Origin: Oscillospiraceae bacterium
GTDB taxonomy: Bacteria; Bacillota_A; Clostridia; Oscillospirales; Ruminococcaceae
Assembly (NCBI GenBank): GCA_017523995.1
Contig: JAFWUX010000144.1
Location: forward strand, 1-22,058
Length of the DNA stretch: 22,058 nt
Direction: 5' to 3'
Shown: positions 7,391 through 14,504 of the stretch, piece after piece
How the letters are laid out: each line of letters begins with the position of its first letter
Numbering within the stretch: position 1 is the stretch's first letter
Made by a program: the position numbers and the translations under genes
Notes under the pieces: generated by a model
What the model saw: the letters and a program-made list of their open reading frames with translations, nothing else
The model's database searches: none
What the model was told of the DNA's origin: nothing

Positions 7391-7456
7391 TTTTGTGTTA
7401 TTACAATTTCTCCGTTCTCATATGCTTCGCCGCGCAGCGGCAGAAGCTTCTTTCTT

Positions 7457-8779
7457 TTACTCGTAGCGGAGTGCGTCGATCGGGTTGAGTCTTGCAGCCT
7501 TGATCGAGGGCAGCAGACCGAAGATGATACCGACTGCCATCGAGAATACAACCGAAACCACAATCGCCTTGGTCGAAATCGAGACAGGCACTTCCGCAAG
7601 ATTTGCAATCACCTTCGACAATCCTATGCCGAACACAACACCGATCAGTCCGCCGATGCTCGTCAGCACGACCGCCTCTGTCAGGAACTGACCGAGAATG
7701 CGCTTTTTGCGTGCGCCGAGTGCCTTCTTCAGACCGATCTCTCTGGTACGCTCCGTGACGGACACCAGCATGATGTTCATAACACCGATACCGCCGACCA
7801 GCAGCGAGATGCTCGCGATCCAGATCAGCATATTGTTCGTGGACTTCGAGAGATCCTGCAGCGCCTTTGCCTGTTCGAGCAGGCTTTCGCTCTTGTATTC
7901 AACAGCACCGCCGAGCGCCATCTCCGGATTGCCGGTCTCCTCGCCCTCGCTTTCGCCTTCGCCTTCGCCTTCCGCGGCGCTCTGCTTGCGCACGTTCTCG
8001 TTGAGGATATCCGCAGTCTTTTTGCCCGCCATCGTCATGCTGTCGGTATCGACCGCCTGCACGATGCAGTTCTGCGGCTCGTCATAGCGGAAGCAGATGC
8101 CCCAGTCATTCGTCGGGATGAAGATCTGACCGCTCGAGCTCTGGTTATACATATAGTAGTCATCCACGCTGTTGATCGTCGGCTCAAAGCCGGAGCGCTT
8201 TTCAACCACGCCGATGACCGTAAACGGTTCACCGCAGATGTCAATGAACTGCCCGATCGGGCTTTCGCCCTCAAACATGCCGCGGACGATTGTCGCATCC
8301 ACCAGCGCAACCTTGGAATAATCCGTATACTGCGACTCGGTGAAGGAAATGCCCTGCGAAATCTCATAGCCCATTGTGCTGAGATAGTCCTCATCAATAC
8401 CGATGATCGAACAGGATTCCATGCGCGTGCTGCCGAAGAACACGTTTTCCGGATTGTTGCGGGTGCGGTAAAGCGAGCAGGCGGAAATCTCCTTCTGATC
8501 GAGGATGCGCTGCTTATACTTTTCCGAGATCATCCGGACATTCTCCGGCGGCGGATTGTAGGTAAAATCATAGGGCCATTCGCCCTGCATCAACTGCACG
8601 TTGACCGTATTGTTGCCCGCACCGATCAGGTTGTTCTTGATCTGCGTGTTGGTACCCTCAATCGTCGAGACGATCGCGATGATCGCCGCAATACCGATGA
8701 TGATACCGAGCATTGTCAGGAATGACCGGATCTTGTGCGATAAGATGCCCTGCAAAGAGAGCCTGATATTTTCAAACAT
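7457..8779 (-). CDS. MacB-like ABC transporter permease
   Basis: A 440-residue FtsX/MacB-type permease. One membrane helix lies near residues 18-40, then a large extracytoplasmic domain (about 42-310), then three C-terminal helices (about 318-340, 365-392, 405-425). The segment ERTREIGLKKALGARKK (343-359) after the second helix is the typical coupling helix. The C-terminus PSIKAARLNPIDALRYE is classic for the family. The external domain carries an acidic Glu/Gly run (269-282) encoded by a short GAAGGC-like simple repeat. The start ATG at 8779 has GGAGAG seven bases upstream. It is the last of four genes, 58 bases after the second adaptor. With the ATPase it should form a mechanotransmission-type exporter; the substrate is not evident. 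Confidence 0.95.
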   Translation of the reverse strand: MFENIRLSLQGILSHKIRSFLTMLGIIIGIAAIIAIVSTIEGTNTQIKNNLIGAGNNTVNVQLMQGEWPYDFTYNPPPENVRMISEKYKQRILDQKEISACSLYRTRNNPENVFFGSTRMESCSIIGIDEDYLSTMGYEISQGISFTESQYTDYSKVALVDATIVRGMFEGESPIGQFIDICGEPFTVIGVVEKRSGFEPTINSVDDYYMYNQSSSGQIFIPTNDWGICFRYDEPQNCIVQAVDTDSMTMAGKKTADILNENVRKQSAAEGEGEGESEGEETGNPEMALGGAVEYKSESLLEQAKALQDLSKSTNNMLIWIASISLLVGGIGVMNIMLVSVTERTREIGLKKALGARKKRILGQFLTEAVVLTSIGGLIGVVFGIGLSKVIANLAEVPVSISTKAIVVSVVFSMAVGIIFGLLPSIKAARLNPIDALRYE

Positions 8780-8837
8780 TACTGTCTCTCCAAATCCTTA
8801 TTTCACGTTTTGTGCATCAGCGAAATTCAAAATATTA

Positions 8838-10574
8838 TCAGTAATTCGTCGGGTACAGCACTTCGGAAGATTCCTGCGTTTTGACGCCCTCTTTGACATC
8901 GGTACCGAACGGGAAGCAGATGCGGTCATTCTTCACATCCAGTCCGCCCGTGACCTCAATGTAATAGCCCCAGTAATTCTTTCCGACGCTGATATACTGC
9001 TTGACAAGGCGGTCATTCTCATCGGCTTTCATGATGTAATAATCGCCGCCCTCCTGCCGGACATAGTGGATCGGGAGCACAACAGAACCGCTGCCCTTGC
9101 CGCTGCCGCCGTCCTTCGGGAGCGAGACATCGACGCCGTTGCCGATGACAAATTCTGACGAATCGCGCAGCTTGGCGTGCAGCTTATACATCGAGCTGTT
9201 CGGGTTTGCCTGCCACATATTGGCGCTGTAGGAAGAAGGCTCATCCTCGACGGACGTCACCTCGGCTTCGGTGAATGCGCCGTTCTGATAGGACTGCACA
9301 TTGAGCACCGTGCCCACGGGCAGGTTTGCAAGTTCCAGCTCTGCCACCTCGCAGACAACCTCAACACCGCCTGCGCCCTCAATGATCGCGAATGCATTGT
9401 CATCCTCAGAGGGCTCTGCAAACGGATCCTGCATCTCCTCCTCGGGCATTTCTGCTTCCATCTCCGCATTTGCCTCCTCGGCGGTCTTGCCGATCTTCTT
9501 CACAACGCCGTCGATCGTTGCAACAACCTTGCCGTCCGATTTCTGCTTCTTTGCGGTTTCCAGCGCGAGCTGTGCGGATTTCAGGCTGATCTCCAGATCC
9601 TTGATCTGGCTTTCCTTCTCCGAAATCATCCGCTGGAGCTCCTTGCGGGAGTACATGTAGTCATTGCCGTAATCCGGAATCTCCGGAATGACAGGCTCCG
9701 GAATCTCAATCGGCTCCTCCTCGGGCAGCTCCTCCTCCGGCTGCTCCTGCATCGGGGGTGTAAAGGAGAGCTTTCCGTGCAGCACGCCGTCCGGATTGAT
9801 CGAAATGCCGCCGTTCTCCGGATCAATATTGATGCCGTCGGTGACATTCCAGTCATCCGCCTCGGCAAGCTTCACCTGATCGCCGGCGATCAGCCACTGA
9901 TAGAGGAACATCGAATCTTCATCATAGACGCGCAGTGCCGCTGTACGCTTTGTACCGGCGAGCGCTGCCATGAATGCCTTGCGGACAACCGTCTTTGTGC
10001 CGCAGTTGAACACAAACGGATCCGCTGCGGAACCTGTGCCGGATACCGGCTGCAGCGCACCCGTCAGCTCGTTCGCAATGATGATTTCAGGCACGGGGGT
10101 CTCCGGCTCCTCCGGAATTTCCGGAATCTCGGGAATCTCCGGCTCCGGCTGCACGGGCATTTCCTCCGAGGGACGGTAGCCGCGGATCTCCGCAAGCTCC
10201 TTCTGTGCCATTTTGATATCCTGCTCAATGACATGCACCTGATTTTCCTTCTGTGCGAGTTCAAGCTCCACAACCGTCATGTCATATTCGAGGATGGGAT
10301 CGCCTTTTTTGACCTGCTGCCCCTGCTCGACAAAGACCTCCTTGACGAGCTTCTTTGTATCGACATAGACCTTCTGCGCATTGGCGGCGCTGATGTAGCC
10401 CCACATGCTCGAATCGCTGTACTCGTACATGTTTGCCGGCTGTGCCATCATGCTGACGGGCACAACATCAACGATTTTCTTTTCGTCACGGCTCTTTTCA
10501 TACTGCCGGTATCCGAAATATCCGCCGCCGCAGAGCAGCGCGAGGCAAAGCAGCGCAATAATCGCTTTTTTCAT
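8838..10574 (-). CDS. Efflux adaptor (HlyD/MacA family) with inserted domain
   Basis: A 578-residue membrane-anchored adaptor. An N-terminal membrane segment (about 4-21) precedes the lipoyl-like half-motif (VYVDTKKLVKEVFVEQGQQ to KKGDPILEYD, 69-98), first coiled-coil arm (101-131), second arm (308-345), second lipoyl half (348-362) and beta domains to the C-terminus. Where the hairpin tip should be, residues 136-307 are replaced by a Pro/Glu linker (139-165, PEIPEIPE repeats), a compact ~110-residue domain (166-275, with GTGSAADPFVFNCG) and a second Pro/Glu linker (276-302). Another acidic insert lies at 365-393. The ATG at 10574 overlaps the ATPase stop (ATGA), with GGAGGAGG upstream, so translation is coupled. 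Adaptors link permease and ATPase complexes to the outside; the role of the insert is unknown. Confidence 0.9.
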   Translation of the reverse strand: MKKAIIALLCLALLCGGGYFGYRQYEKSRDEKKIVDVVPVSMMAQPANMYEYSDSSMWGYISAANAQKVYVDTKKLVKEVFVEQGQQVKKGDPILEYDMTVVELELAQKENQVHVIEQDIKMAQKELAEIRGYRPSEEMPVQPEPEIPEIPEIPEEPETPVPEIIIANELTGALQPVSGTGSAADPFVFNCGTKTVVRKAFMAALAGTKRTAALRVYDEDSMFLYQWLIAGDQVKLAEADDWNVTDGINIDPENGGISINPDGVLHGKLSFTPPMQEQPEEELPEEEPIEIPEPVIPEIPDYGNDYMYSRKELQRMISEKESQIKDLEISLKSAQLALETAKKQKSDGKVVATIDGVVKKIGKTAEEANAEMEAEMPEEEMQDPFAEPSEDDNAFAIIEGAGGVEVVCEVAELELANLPVGTVLNVQSYQNGAFTEAEVTSVEDEPSSYSANMWQANPNSSMYKLHAKLRDSSEFVIGNGVDVSLPKDGGSGKGSGSVVLPIHYVRQEGGDYYIMKADENDRLVKQYISVGKNYWGYYIEVTGGLDVKNDRICFPFGTDVKEGVKTQESSEVLYPTNY

Positions 10575-11317
10575 GCCTCAGCCGCCTCCTCCGGAACAGT
10601 CTCCGCCGCAGGTGCTGCGGATTCAGGCTCCGCAGTTCTGGTGTTGAATGCGCCGTCGTGCAGCTGACCGTCACGGATATACATGACGCGCTTTGCACAC
10701 TTGGCGATATCCGGCTCGTGCGTGATCATGACAACGGTCACGCCCTCGTCATTGAGCTCCTTGAACAGCTCCATGACCTGATCGCCGGACTTGGTATCGA
10801 GCGCACCGGTCGGCTCATCGGCGAGCAGCAGACGCGGCTTGTTGACGATCGCTCTTGCAATCGCGACACGCTGCTTCTGACCGCCGGAGAGCTGCGTCGG
10901 TTTGAAGTACATTCTGTCCTCGAGCCCGACACGCTTGAGCGCTTCGATTGCGCGCTCCCTGCGCTCCTTCTTCGAGACACCTGCATAGAGCAGCGGCAGC
11001 TCGACATTTTCCAGTGCGGACTGACGCGGCAGCAGGTTGAAGTTCTGGAAAACAAATCCGATCTTATTGTTGCGGATTTCGGAGAGCTCCTTATCCGAGC
11101 AGCCCATGATATCGGTTTTATCGAAGATGAAGAATCCCTTGGTCTGTTTGTCAAGGCAGCCGATGATGTTCATCAGCGTCGATTTGCCCGAGCCGGAAGG
11201 TCCCATGATCGCGACATATTCGCCGTCATCCACGGACATGGTGATATCCTTCAGAACCGGAACAGCCTCCTTGCCCTGCATATAATCTTTGTAAATTGAT
11301 TTCAGTTCAAATACCAT
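10571..11317 (-). CDS. MacB/LolD-type ABC transporter ATP-binding protein
   Basis: A 248-residue ATPase that powers the exporter. Walker A GPSGSGKST (39-47), Q-loop around FVFQNFNLLP (88-97), signature LSGGQKQR (143-150), Walker B LLLADEP (163-169), D-loop GALD (171-174) and switch His200 (MITHE) are all intact. The C-terminus carries a short Ala/Glu/Pro-rich tail (about 226-248) beyond the normal fold. The start ATG at 11317 has AGGAG eight bases upstream. It is 14 bases after the first adaptor and overlaps the second adaptor by four bases. The MacB-like subfamily call rests on the partner permease as well as the sequence. Confidence 0.97.
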   Translation of the reverse strand: MVFELKSIYKDYMQGKEAVPVLKDITMSVDDGEYVAIMGPSGSGKSTLMNIIGCLDKQTKGFFIFDKTDIMGCSDKELSEIRNNKIGFVFQNFNLLPRQSALENVELPLLYAGVSKKERRERAIEALKRVGLEDRMYFKPTQLSGGQKQRVAIARAIVNKPRLLLADEPTGALDTKSGDQVMELFKELNDEGVTVVMITHEPDIAKCAKRVMYIRDGQLHDGAFNTRTAEPESAAPAAETVPEEAAEA

Positions 11318-11331
11318 AGCTTTTTCTCCTG

Positions 11332-12885
11332 TCAGTTCTCATCCGGCTGCTGTGCGTCCTGCGGCTGCTCCTCCGGTACGGGTTCGGCGCCCTCTGCGGG
11401 CATTTCACCCTCAGCAGGCATTGCGCCCTCGGGCATTTCACCGCCTTCCGGCATGCCCTCCTCGCCGAAGACCGCTTCGCCGCCTTCGATCAGGTTGCCC
11501 TCCGGATCAAACTTGAAGACATTGCCTTCCTCATCGGTATAGATCATGTTGCCGTCTTCGTCAAGCTCGGCATTCTCCGGCATTTCCATGCCCTCGCCTT
11601 CCATGCCTTCCATACCGTCCATGCCTTCCATGCCCATGCCGCCGTCCATCATATCGCCGCCGACATTTTCAGGAATGTCCTTATCGGACTGGTTGGTTGT
11701 GGTCTTCATGCCTGCCTCGATGTAATCGGCAGGATATGCGATGTAATCTTCGATCTCCAGACCGGAAAGAATCTGGCAGTCGCCGTGCGCGTCATCAATG
11801 TCGCCGACGGTGACAATGCGCTTTTCGATCTGATCGCGGCTGTTCTTTGCCCAGACATAGTTCTGGTTGCCGTCCCAGAGCACGAAGGAGCTGTAAAGCC
11901 AGAGACCTTCCTTCTTGTCCTTGTCATTCTGACCGTTGTCAAGCTCGATGATCAGATGCTGACCGAGCATGAAGCCTTCGAGCGAATCCGGCTTGACATA
12001 GAATGCGTATTTCGAGGACTGCGTCTGCTCATCGGAGTAGCCGTAGTACATGCTGTTTTCGTCCTTCTGCGGCTTGGTGTCGATCTCTGTGATCTCACCG
12101 GTGCGCTCGGTGCCGTCGATGCGGCTCTTGAGATACACCTTGCCGCCCTCGCGGATGCTGCCCGCGTTCTGCTCATTGAAGGTGCCCTTGACGCGGAAGT
12201 CTCCCTCCGCTGCAATCTTCATGATGACATCGGCCTCTTCATCAAAGCCGCCCATGCCCATGCTGCTGTCAGAGGATGCGGTCGGCTCCTTGAGGTCCTT
12301 GACTGTGCCGTCGATCTGTGCGGTAACGAATGCATTGTTCAGTGAGTTTTTGAGTTTGGTGATTTCGACGTTTTTTGTTTTGATATCGTATTCATTTCTT
12401 GCGTTGTCGCTCTGCAGCGAGAGAATCTTGGTTGTGTAGCTGACCTGTGCGTCGCCGCTTGCATTGCGGCGCTCCTGCTCGAGCGTGCCGATCTCCATCT
12501 CATTGGTCTTGATCTGGTTCTGCAGGCGCTCGACCTCGAGCTCAGCCGATTCAATATCGAGCTGAATCTGCTCGACATTGTAGGTCAGGAGCTTATCGCC
12601 TTTTTTGACCGCATCGCCCTCATGGACGAGGATCTCATCGACCTGTTTGGTTGTGTCATACTTGACATCAACGGTCTTCTGCGCCACGATGACACCGGCG
12701 AAATTCGTTGCAAACAGGTTTGCACCGTCAACCGTGTTCATGGTCGCGACCTTTTGTACATAGACCTTCTCTGAGCGGTCGGTCTGTGCGCCGCCGTAGT
12801 GTTTGTAGAGTGCCCAGCCGCCTGCGCCGAGTCCGCAGATGACCGCTGCCGTTACAATTCCTTTGACAATTCCTTTGGCAGACAT
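11332..12885 (-). CDS. Efflux adaptor (HlyD family) with Met/Glu-rich tail
   Basis: A 517-residue adaptor and the first gene of the export operon. Membrane anchor near 7-27, lipoyl half-motifs around VDEILVHEGDAVKKGDKLL (82-100) and AFVTAQIDGTVKDL (185-198), coiled-coil arms between (about 105-183), and beta-barrel and proximal domains to about 395. After residue 410 comes a ~107-residue low-complexity tail very rich in Met, Gly, Glu and Pro (MMDGGMGMEGMDGMEG near 412-427; GEMPEGAMPAEGEMP near 482-496), unusual for an adaptor. I chose the ATG at 12885, with GGAGGG six bases upstream; an ATG at 12936 would add 17 residues without a good site. A second, clearly different adaptor follows the ATPase, so the complex may use two adaptors. 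Confidence 0.9.
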   Translation of the reverse strand: MSAKGIVKGIVTAAVICGLGAGGWALYKHYGGAQTDRSEKVYVQKVATMNTVDGANLFATNFAGVIVAQKTVDVKYDTTKQVDEILVHEGDAVKKGDKLLTYNVEQIQLDIESAELEVERLQNQIKTNEMEIGTLEQERRNASGDAQVSYTTKILSLQSDNARNEYDIKTKNVEITKLKNSLNNAFVTAQIDGTVKDLKEPTASSDSSMGMGGFDEEADVIMKIAAEGDFRVKGTFNEQNAGSIREGGKVYLKSRIDGTERTGEITEIDTKPQKDENSMYYGYSDEQTQSSKYAFYVKPDSLEGFMLGQHLIIELDNGQNDKDKKEGLWLYSSFVLWDGNQNYVWAKNSRDQIEKRIVTVGDIDDAHGDCQILSGLEIEDYIAYPADYIEAGMKTTTNQSDKDIPENVGGDMMDGGMGMEGMDGMEGMEGEGMEMPENAELDEDGNMIYTDEEGNVFKFDPEGNLIEGGEAVFGEEGMPEGGEMPEGAMPAEGEMPAEGAEPVPEEQPQDAQQPDEN

Positions 12886-12950
12886 AATATTCCCTCCGTT
12901 ATGATGTTCATTTGCTGTGTTCATTGCCTGATGCATTCAGCCGCAATCAT

Positions 12951-12980
12951 ATTATAATACGCTGATGAAGTGCCTGTCAA
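12951..12980 (-). promoter_or_regulatory. Sigma-A promoter of the export operon
   Basis: On the minus strand TTGACA (12980-12975), an 18-base spacer and TATAAT (12956-12951). The predicted start near 12945 gives a ~60-base leader to the ATG at 12885. A response-regulator-like direct repeat lies 15 bases upstream of the -35 box. Confidence 0.85.
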
Positions 12981-12995
12981 TGCGGCATACCCAAT

Positions 12996-13012
12996 TTTAA
13001 GAAAGATTTAAG
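12996..13012 (+). promoter_or_regulatory. Direct-repeat operator TTTAAG-N5-TTTAAG
   Basis: TTTAAG (12996-13001), five bases, TTTAAG (13007-13012): an exact 11-base-period direct repeat. OmpR/PhoB-family response regulators bind such repeats; the streptococcal CiaR site has this same form (from memory). It sits upstream of the export promoter, which fits activation by a two-component system. No regulator gene is in the window, so the assignment is inferred. Confidence 0.5.
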
Positions 13013-13071
13013 CGTGTTTTCAACTTTCCGCAATTTCTGCACGCTTCAGCAGCTTTATTATACAAAACCAG

Positions 13072-13111
13072 AGTGACAAATCCGTTTCATTCAAATAACG
13101 ATTCTGTCACT
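13072..13111. other. Long imperfect inverted repeat between mreB and the export operon
   Basis: AGTGACA-AATC-c-GTT (13072-13086) can pair with AAC-GATT-c-TGTCACT (13097-13111): 14 base pairs with two single C bulges around a 10-base loop. It lies just after the mreB terminator and about 90 bases upstream of the export promoter. It could be a second mreB terminator hairpin (no strong U tract) or a regulator site; I cannot decide. Confidence 0.45.
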
Positions 13112-13119
13112 TTCCGCAG

Positions 13120-13147
13120 AAAAAGGATGCGCCGCGCGGACGCATCC
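13120..13147 (-). terminator. Rho-independent terminator of mreB
   Basis: GGATGCG (13125-13131) and CGCATCC (13141-13147) form a 7-bp stem with a GC-rich inner part. On the minus strand it is followed directly by TTTTTCT. It begins ten bases after the mreB stop codon. Confidence 0.8.
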
Positions 13148-13156
13148 CCTGTAAAC

Positions 13157-14173
13157 TCAGTAGTATTTGATCTCCTCTGCGAGCAGCTCCTCGTAATCCT
13201 CGAGATTCTCGATGATCTTTCCCGTGCCCTCTGCCACGCAGTCCAGTGGATATTCCGCGACATAAACCGGCATGCCGGTCTCGCGGTTGATGAGCTTATC
13301 CATGCCGCGCAGGAGCGCGCCGCCGCCCGTCAGGGTGATGCCCTGCTCAATGACATCCGCGGAAAGCTCCGGCGGTGTGTGGGCAAGCGTCTCGCGGATT
13401 GCATCCATGACATCGCAGAGCGGCTCATAGAGTGCATCGCGCACCTCCTCCGAGGTGATCATGATATTTTCCGGCAGGCCGTTCAGCAGGTTTCTGCCGC
13501 GGACCTCCATCTCGGTGACAGTTGCCTCCGGGAACGCCGAGCCGATGCCGATTTTGACATCCTCTGCGGTGCGCTCGCCGATCAGCAGGCTGTACTTTTT
13601 GCGGATATAGTTGACGATCGCCATATCAAAGGCGTCGCCTGCCGTGCGGACGGATTTTGCCGAGACAATGCCGCCCATCGAAATCACGGCGATCTCGCTC
13701 GTGCCGCCGCCGATGTCAACGATCATTGTGCCGGTCGGCTCCATGATCGGCAGACCCGCGCCGAGTGCTGCGGCGATCGGCTCCGCGACAAGCTGAACCG
13801 GTCTTGCGCCGGCTTTTTCGGCTGCCTCCTTGACGGCTCTGCGCTCAACCGCCGTCACGCCCGAGGGGATGCAGATGATCACACGCGCCTTGGTAAAGAG
13901 CGTGCCCTTGAGCGATTTTTTGATCAGCTCCTGCAGCATTGTGGCGGCGATATCGAAATCTGCGATGACGCCGTCCTTGAGCGGACGCACCGCGATGATC
14001 GAGCCCGGCGTTCTGCCGATGATATCCTTTGCCTCTTTGCCGACAGAGCATGCCTGATCGGTTTTGGTATTGACCGCGACAACCGAAGGCTCCCGCATGA
14101 TGATGCCCTTGCCGCGCGCATAGATCAGGGTATTGGCGGTACCCAGATCAATCCCGATATATCTGGTAAACAT
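13157..14173 (-). CDS. mreB: Rod shape-determining protein MreB (MreB/Mbl family)
   Basis: A 338-residue bacterial actin that forms membrane-associated filaments guiding lateral wall synthesis. The start RYIGIDLGTANTLIYARGKG (phosphate-1 motif) and REPSVVAV, GRTPGSIIAVRPLKDGVIAD, the phosphate-2 motif VDIGGGTSEIAVIS, LIGERTAEDVKI and the adenosine motif ITLTGGGALLRG are all present, and the length is normal. ATG at 14173 has AAAGGAG seven bases upstream. It stands alone: mreC and mreD do not follow, which fits an Mbl-like paralogue or a monocistronic MreB; I cannot separate the two from sequence alone. It has its own promoter and terminator and is divergent from metY. Confidence 0.95.
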   Translation of the reverse strand: MFTRYIGIDLGTANTLIYARGKGIIMREPSVVAVNTKTDQACSVGKEAKDIIGRTPGSIIAVRPLKDGVIADFDIAATMLQELIKKSLKGTLFTKARVIICIPSGVTAVERRAVKEAAEKAGARPVQLVAEPIAAALGAGLPIMEPTGTMIVDIGGGTSEIAVISMGGIVSAKSVRTAGDAFDMAIVNYIRKKYSLLIGERTAEDVKIGIGSAFPEATVTEMEVRGRNLLNGLPENIMITSEEVRDALYEPLCDVMDAIRETLAHTPPELSADVIEQGITLTGGGALLRGMDKLINRETGMPVYVAEYPLDCVAEGTGKIIENLEDYEELLAEEIKYY

Positions 14174-14239
14174 GGTTTGCTCCTTTGTTCTGTTCCTTAT
14201 GTGTTTCTGCCGGCACGAGCCGGAAATTCTCCACTCTCT

Positions 14240-14268
14240 ATTTTACCACAAAACTCCGCTTCCGACAA
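14240..14268 (-). promoter_or_regulatory. Probable promoter of mreB
   Basis: On the minus strand TTGTCG (14268-14263), a 17-base spacer and TAAAAT (14245-14240). The -10 is one mismatch and the -35 two mismatches from consensus. The ~60-base leader contains a small hairpin CCGGC-TCGT-GCCGG near 14209-14222. Confidence 0.6.
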
Positions 14269-14311
14269 TGATTTTTGTCAGATCATGGCATTTTCAGCAT
14301 TTTGCACAAAG

Positions 14312-14343
14312 ATCGTGATTCGCTCCGCGGCGGCGGTCACGAT
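14312..14343. promoter_or_regulatory. Inverted repeat ATCGTGA/TCACGAT in the mreB-metY gap
   Basis: A perfect 7-bp inverted repeat (14312-14318 and 14337-14343) with an 18-base GC-rich loop. It lies between the two divergent promoters, about 80 bases upstream of the metY -35 box. It may be a regulator site or chance. The rest of the 330-base gap shows only the two promoters and leaders. Confidence 0.25.
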
Positions 14344-14423
14344 TCTGCTGAATCATTTTGAGGCGCACATCCGGAATGATAATCCCCTGCCGCGCTGCAG
14401 ACCGATAATCTCACCGTTTTCTC

Positions 14424-14452
14424 TTGACAGATGCCATCAAATTGTCTATAAT
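14424..14452 (+). promoter_or_regulatory. Sigma-A promoter of metY
   Basis: TTGACA (14424-14429), a 17-base spacer and TATAAT (14447-14452): full consensus. The predicted start near 14459 leaves a ~46-base leader with a small TCTGC/GCAGA hairpin. There is no room for a SAM riboswitch between start site and gene. Confidence 0.92.
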
Positions 14453-14504
14453 AAAGATATCTGCTTTTTTCGCAGAAATCATCGCGCATACAGGAGGATT
14501 ATCC

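Noticed and set aside
7400..7456. A tiny peptide after the permease (ATG AGA ACG GAG AAA TTG TAA on the minus strand).
   Set aside because: Only six codons, no ribosome binding site, next to a terminator.
14174..14504. SAM riboswitch or another RNA gene upstream of metY.
   Set aside because: The consensus promoter leaves only ~46 bases of leader; the rest of the gap is the divergent mreB promoter region.
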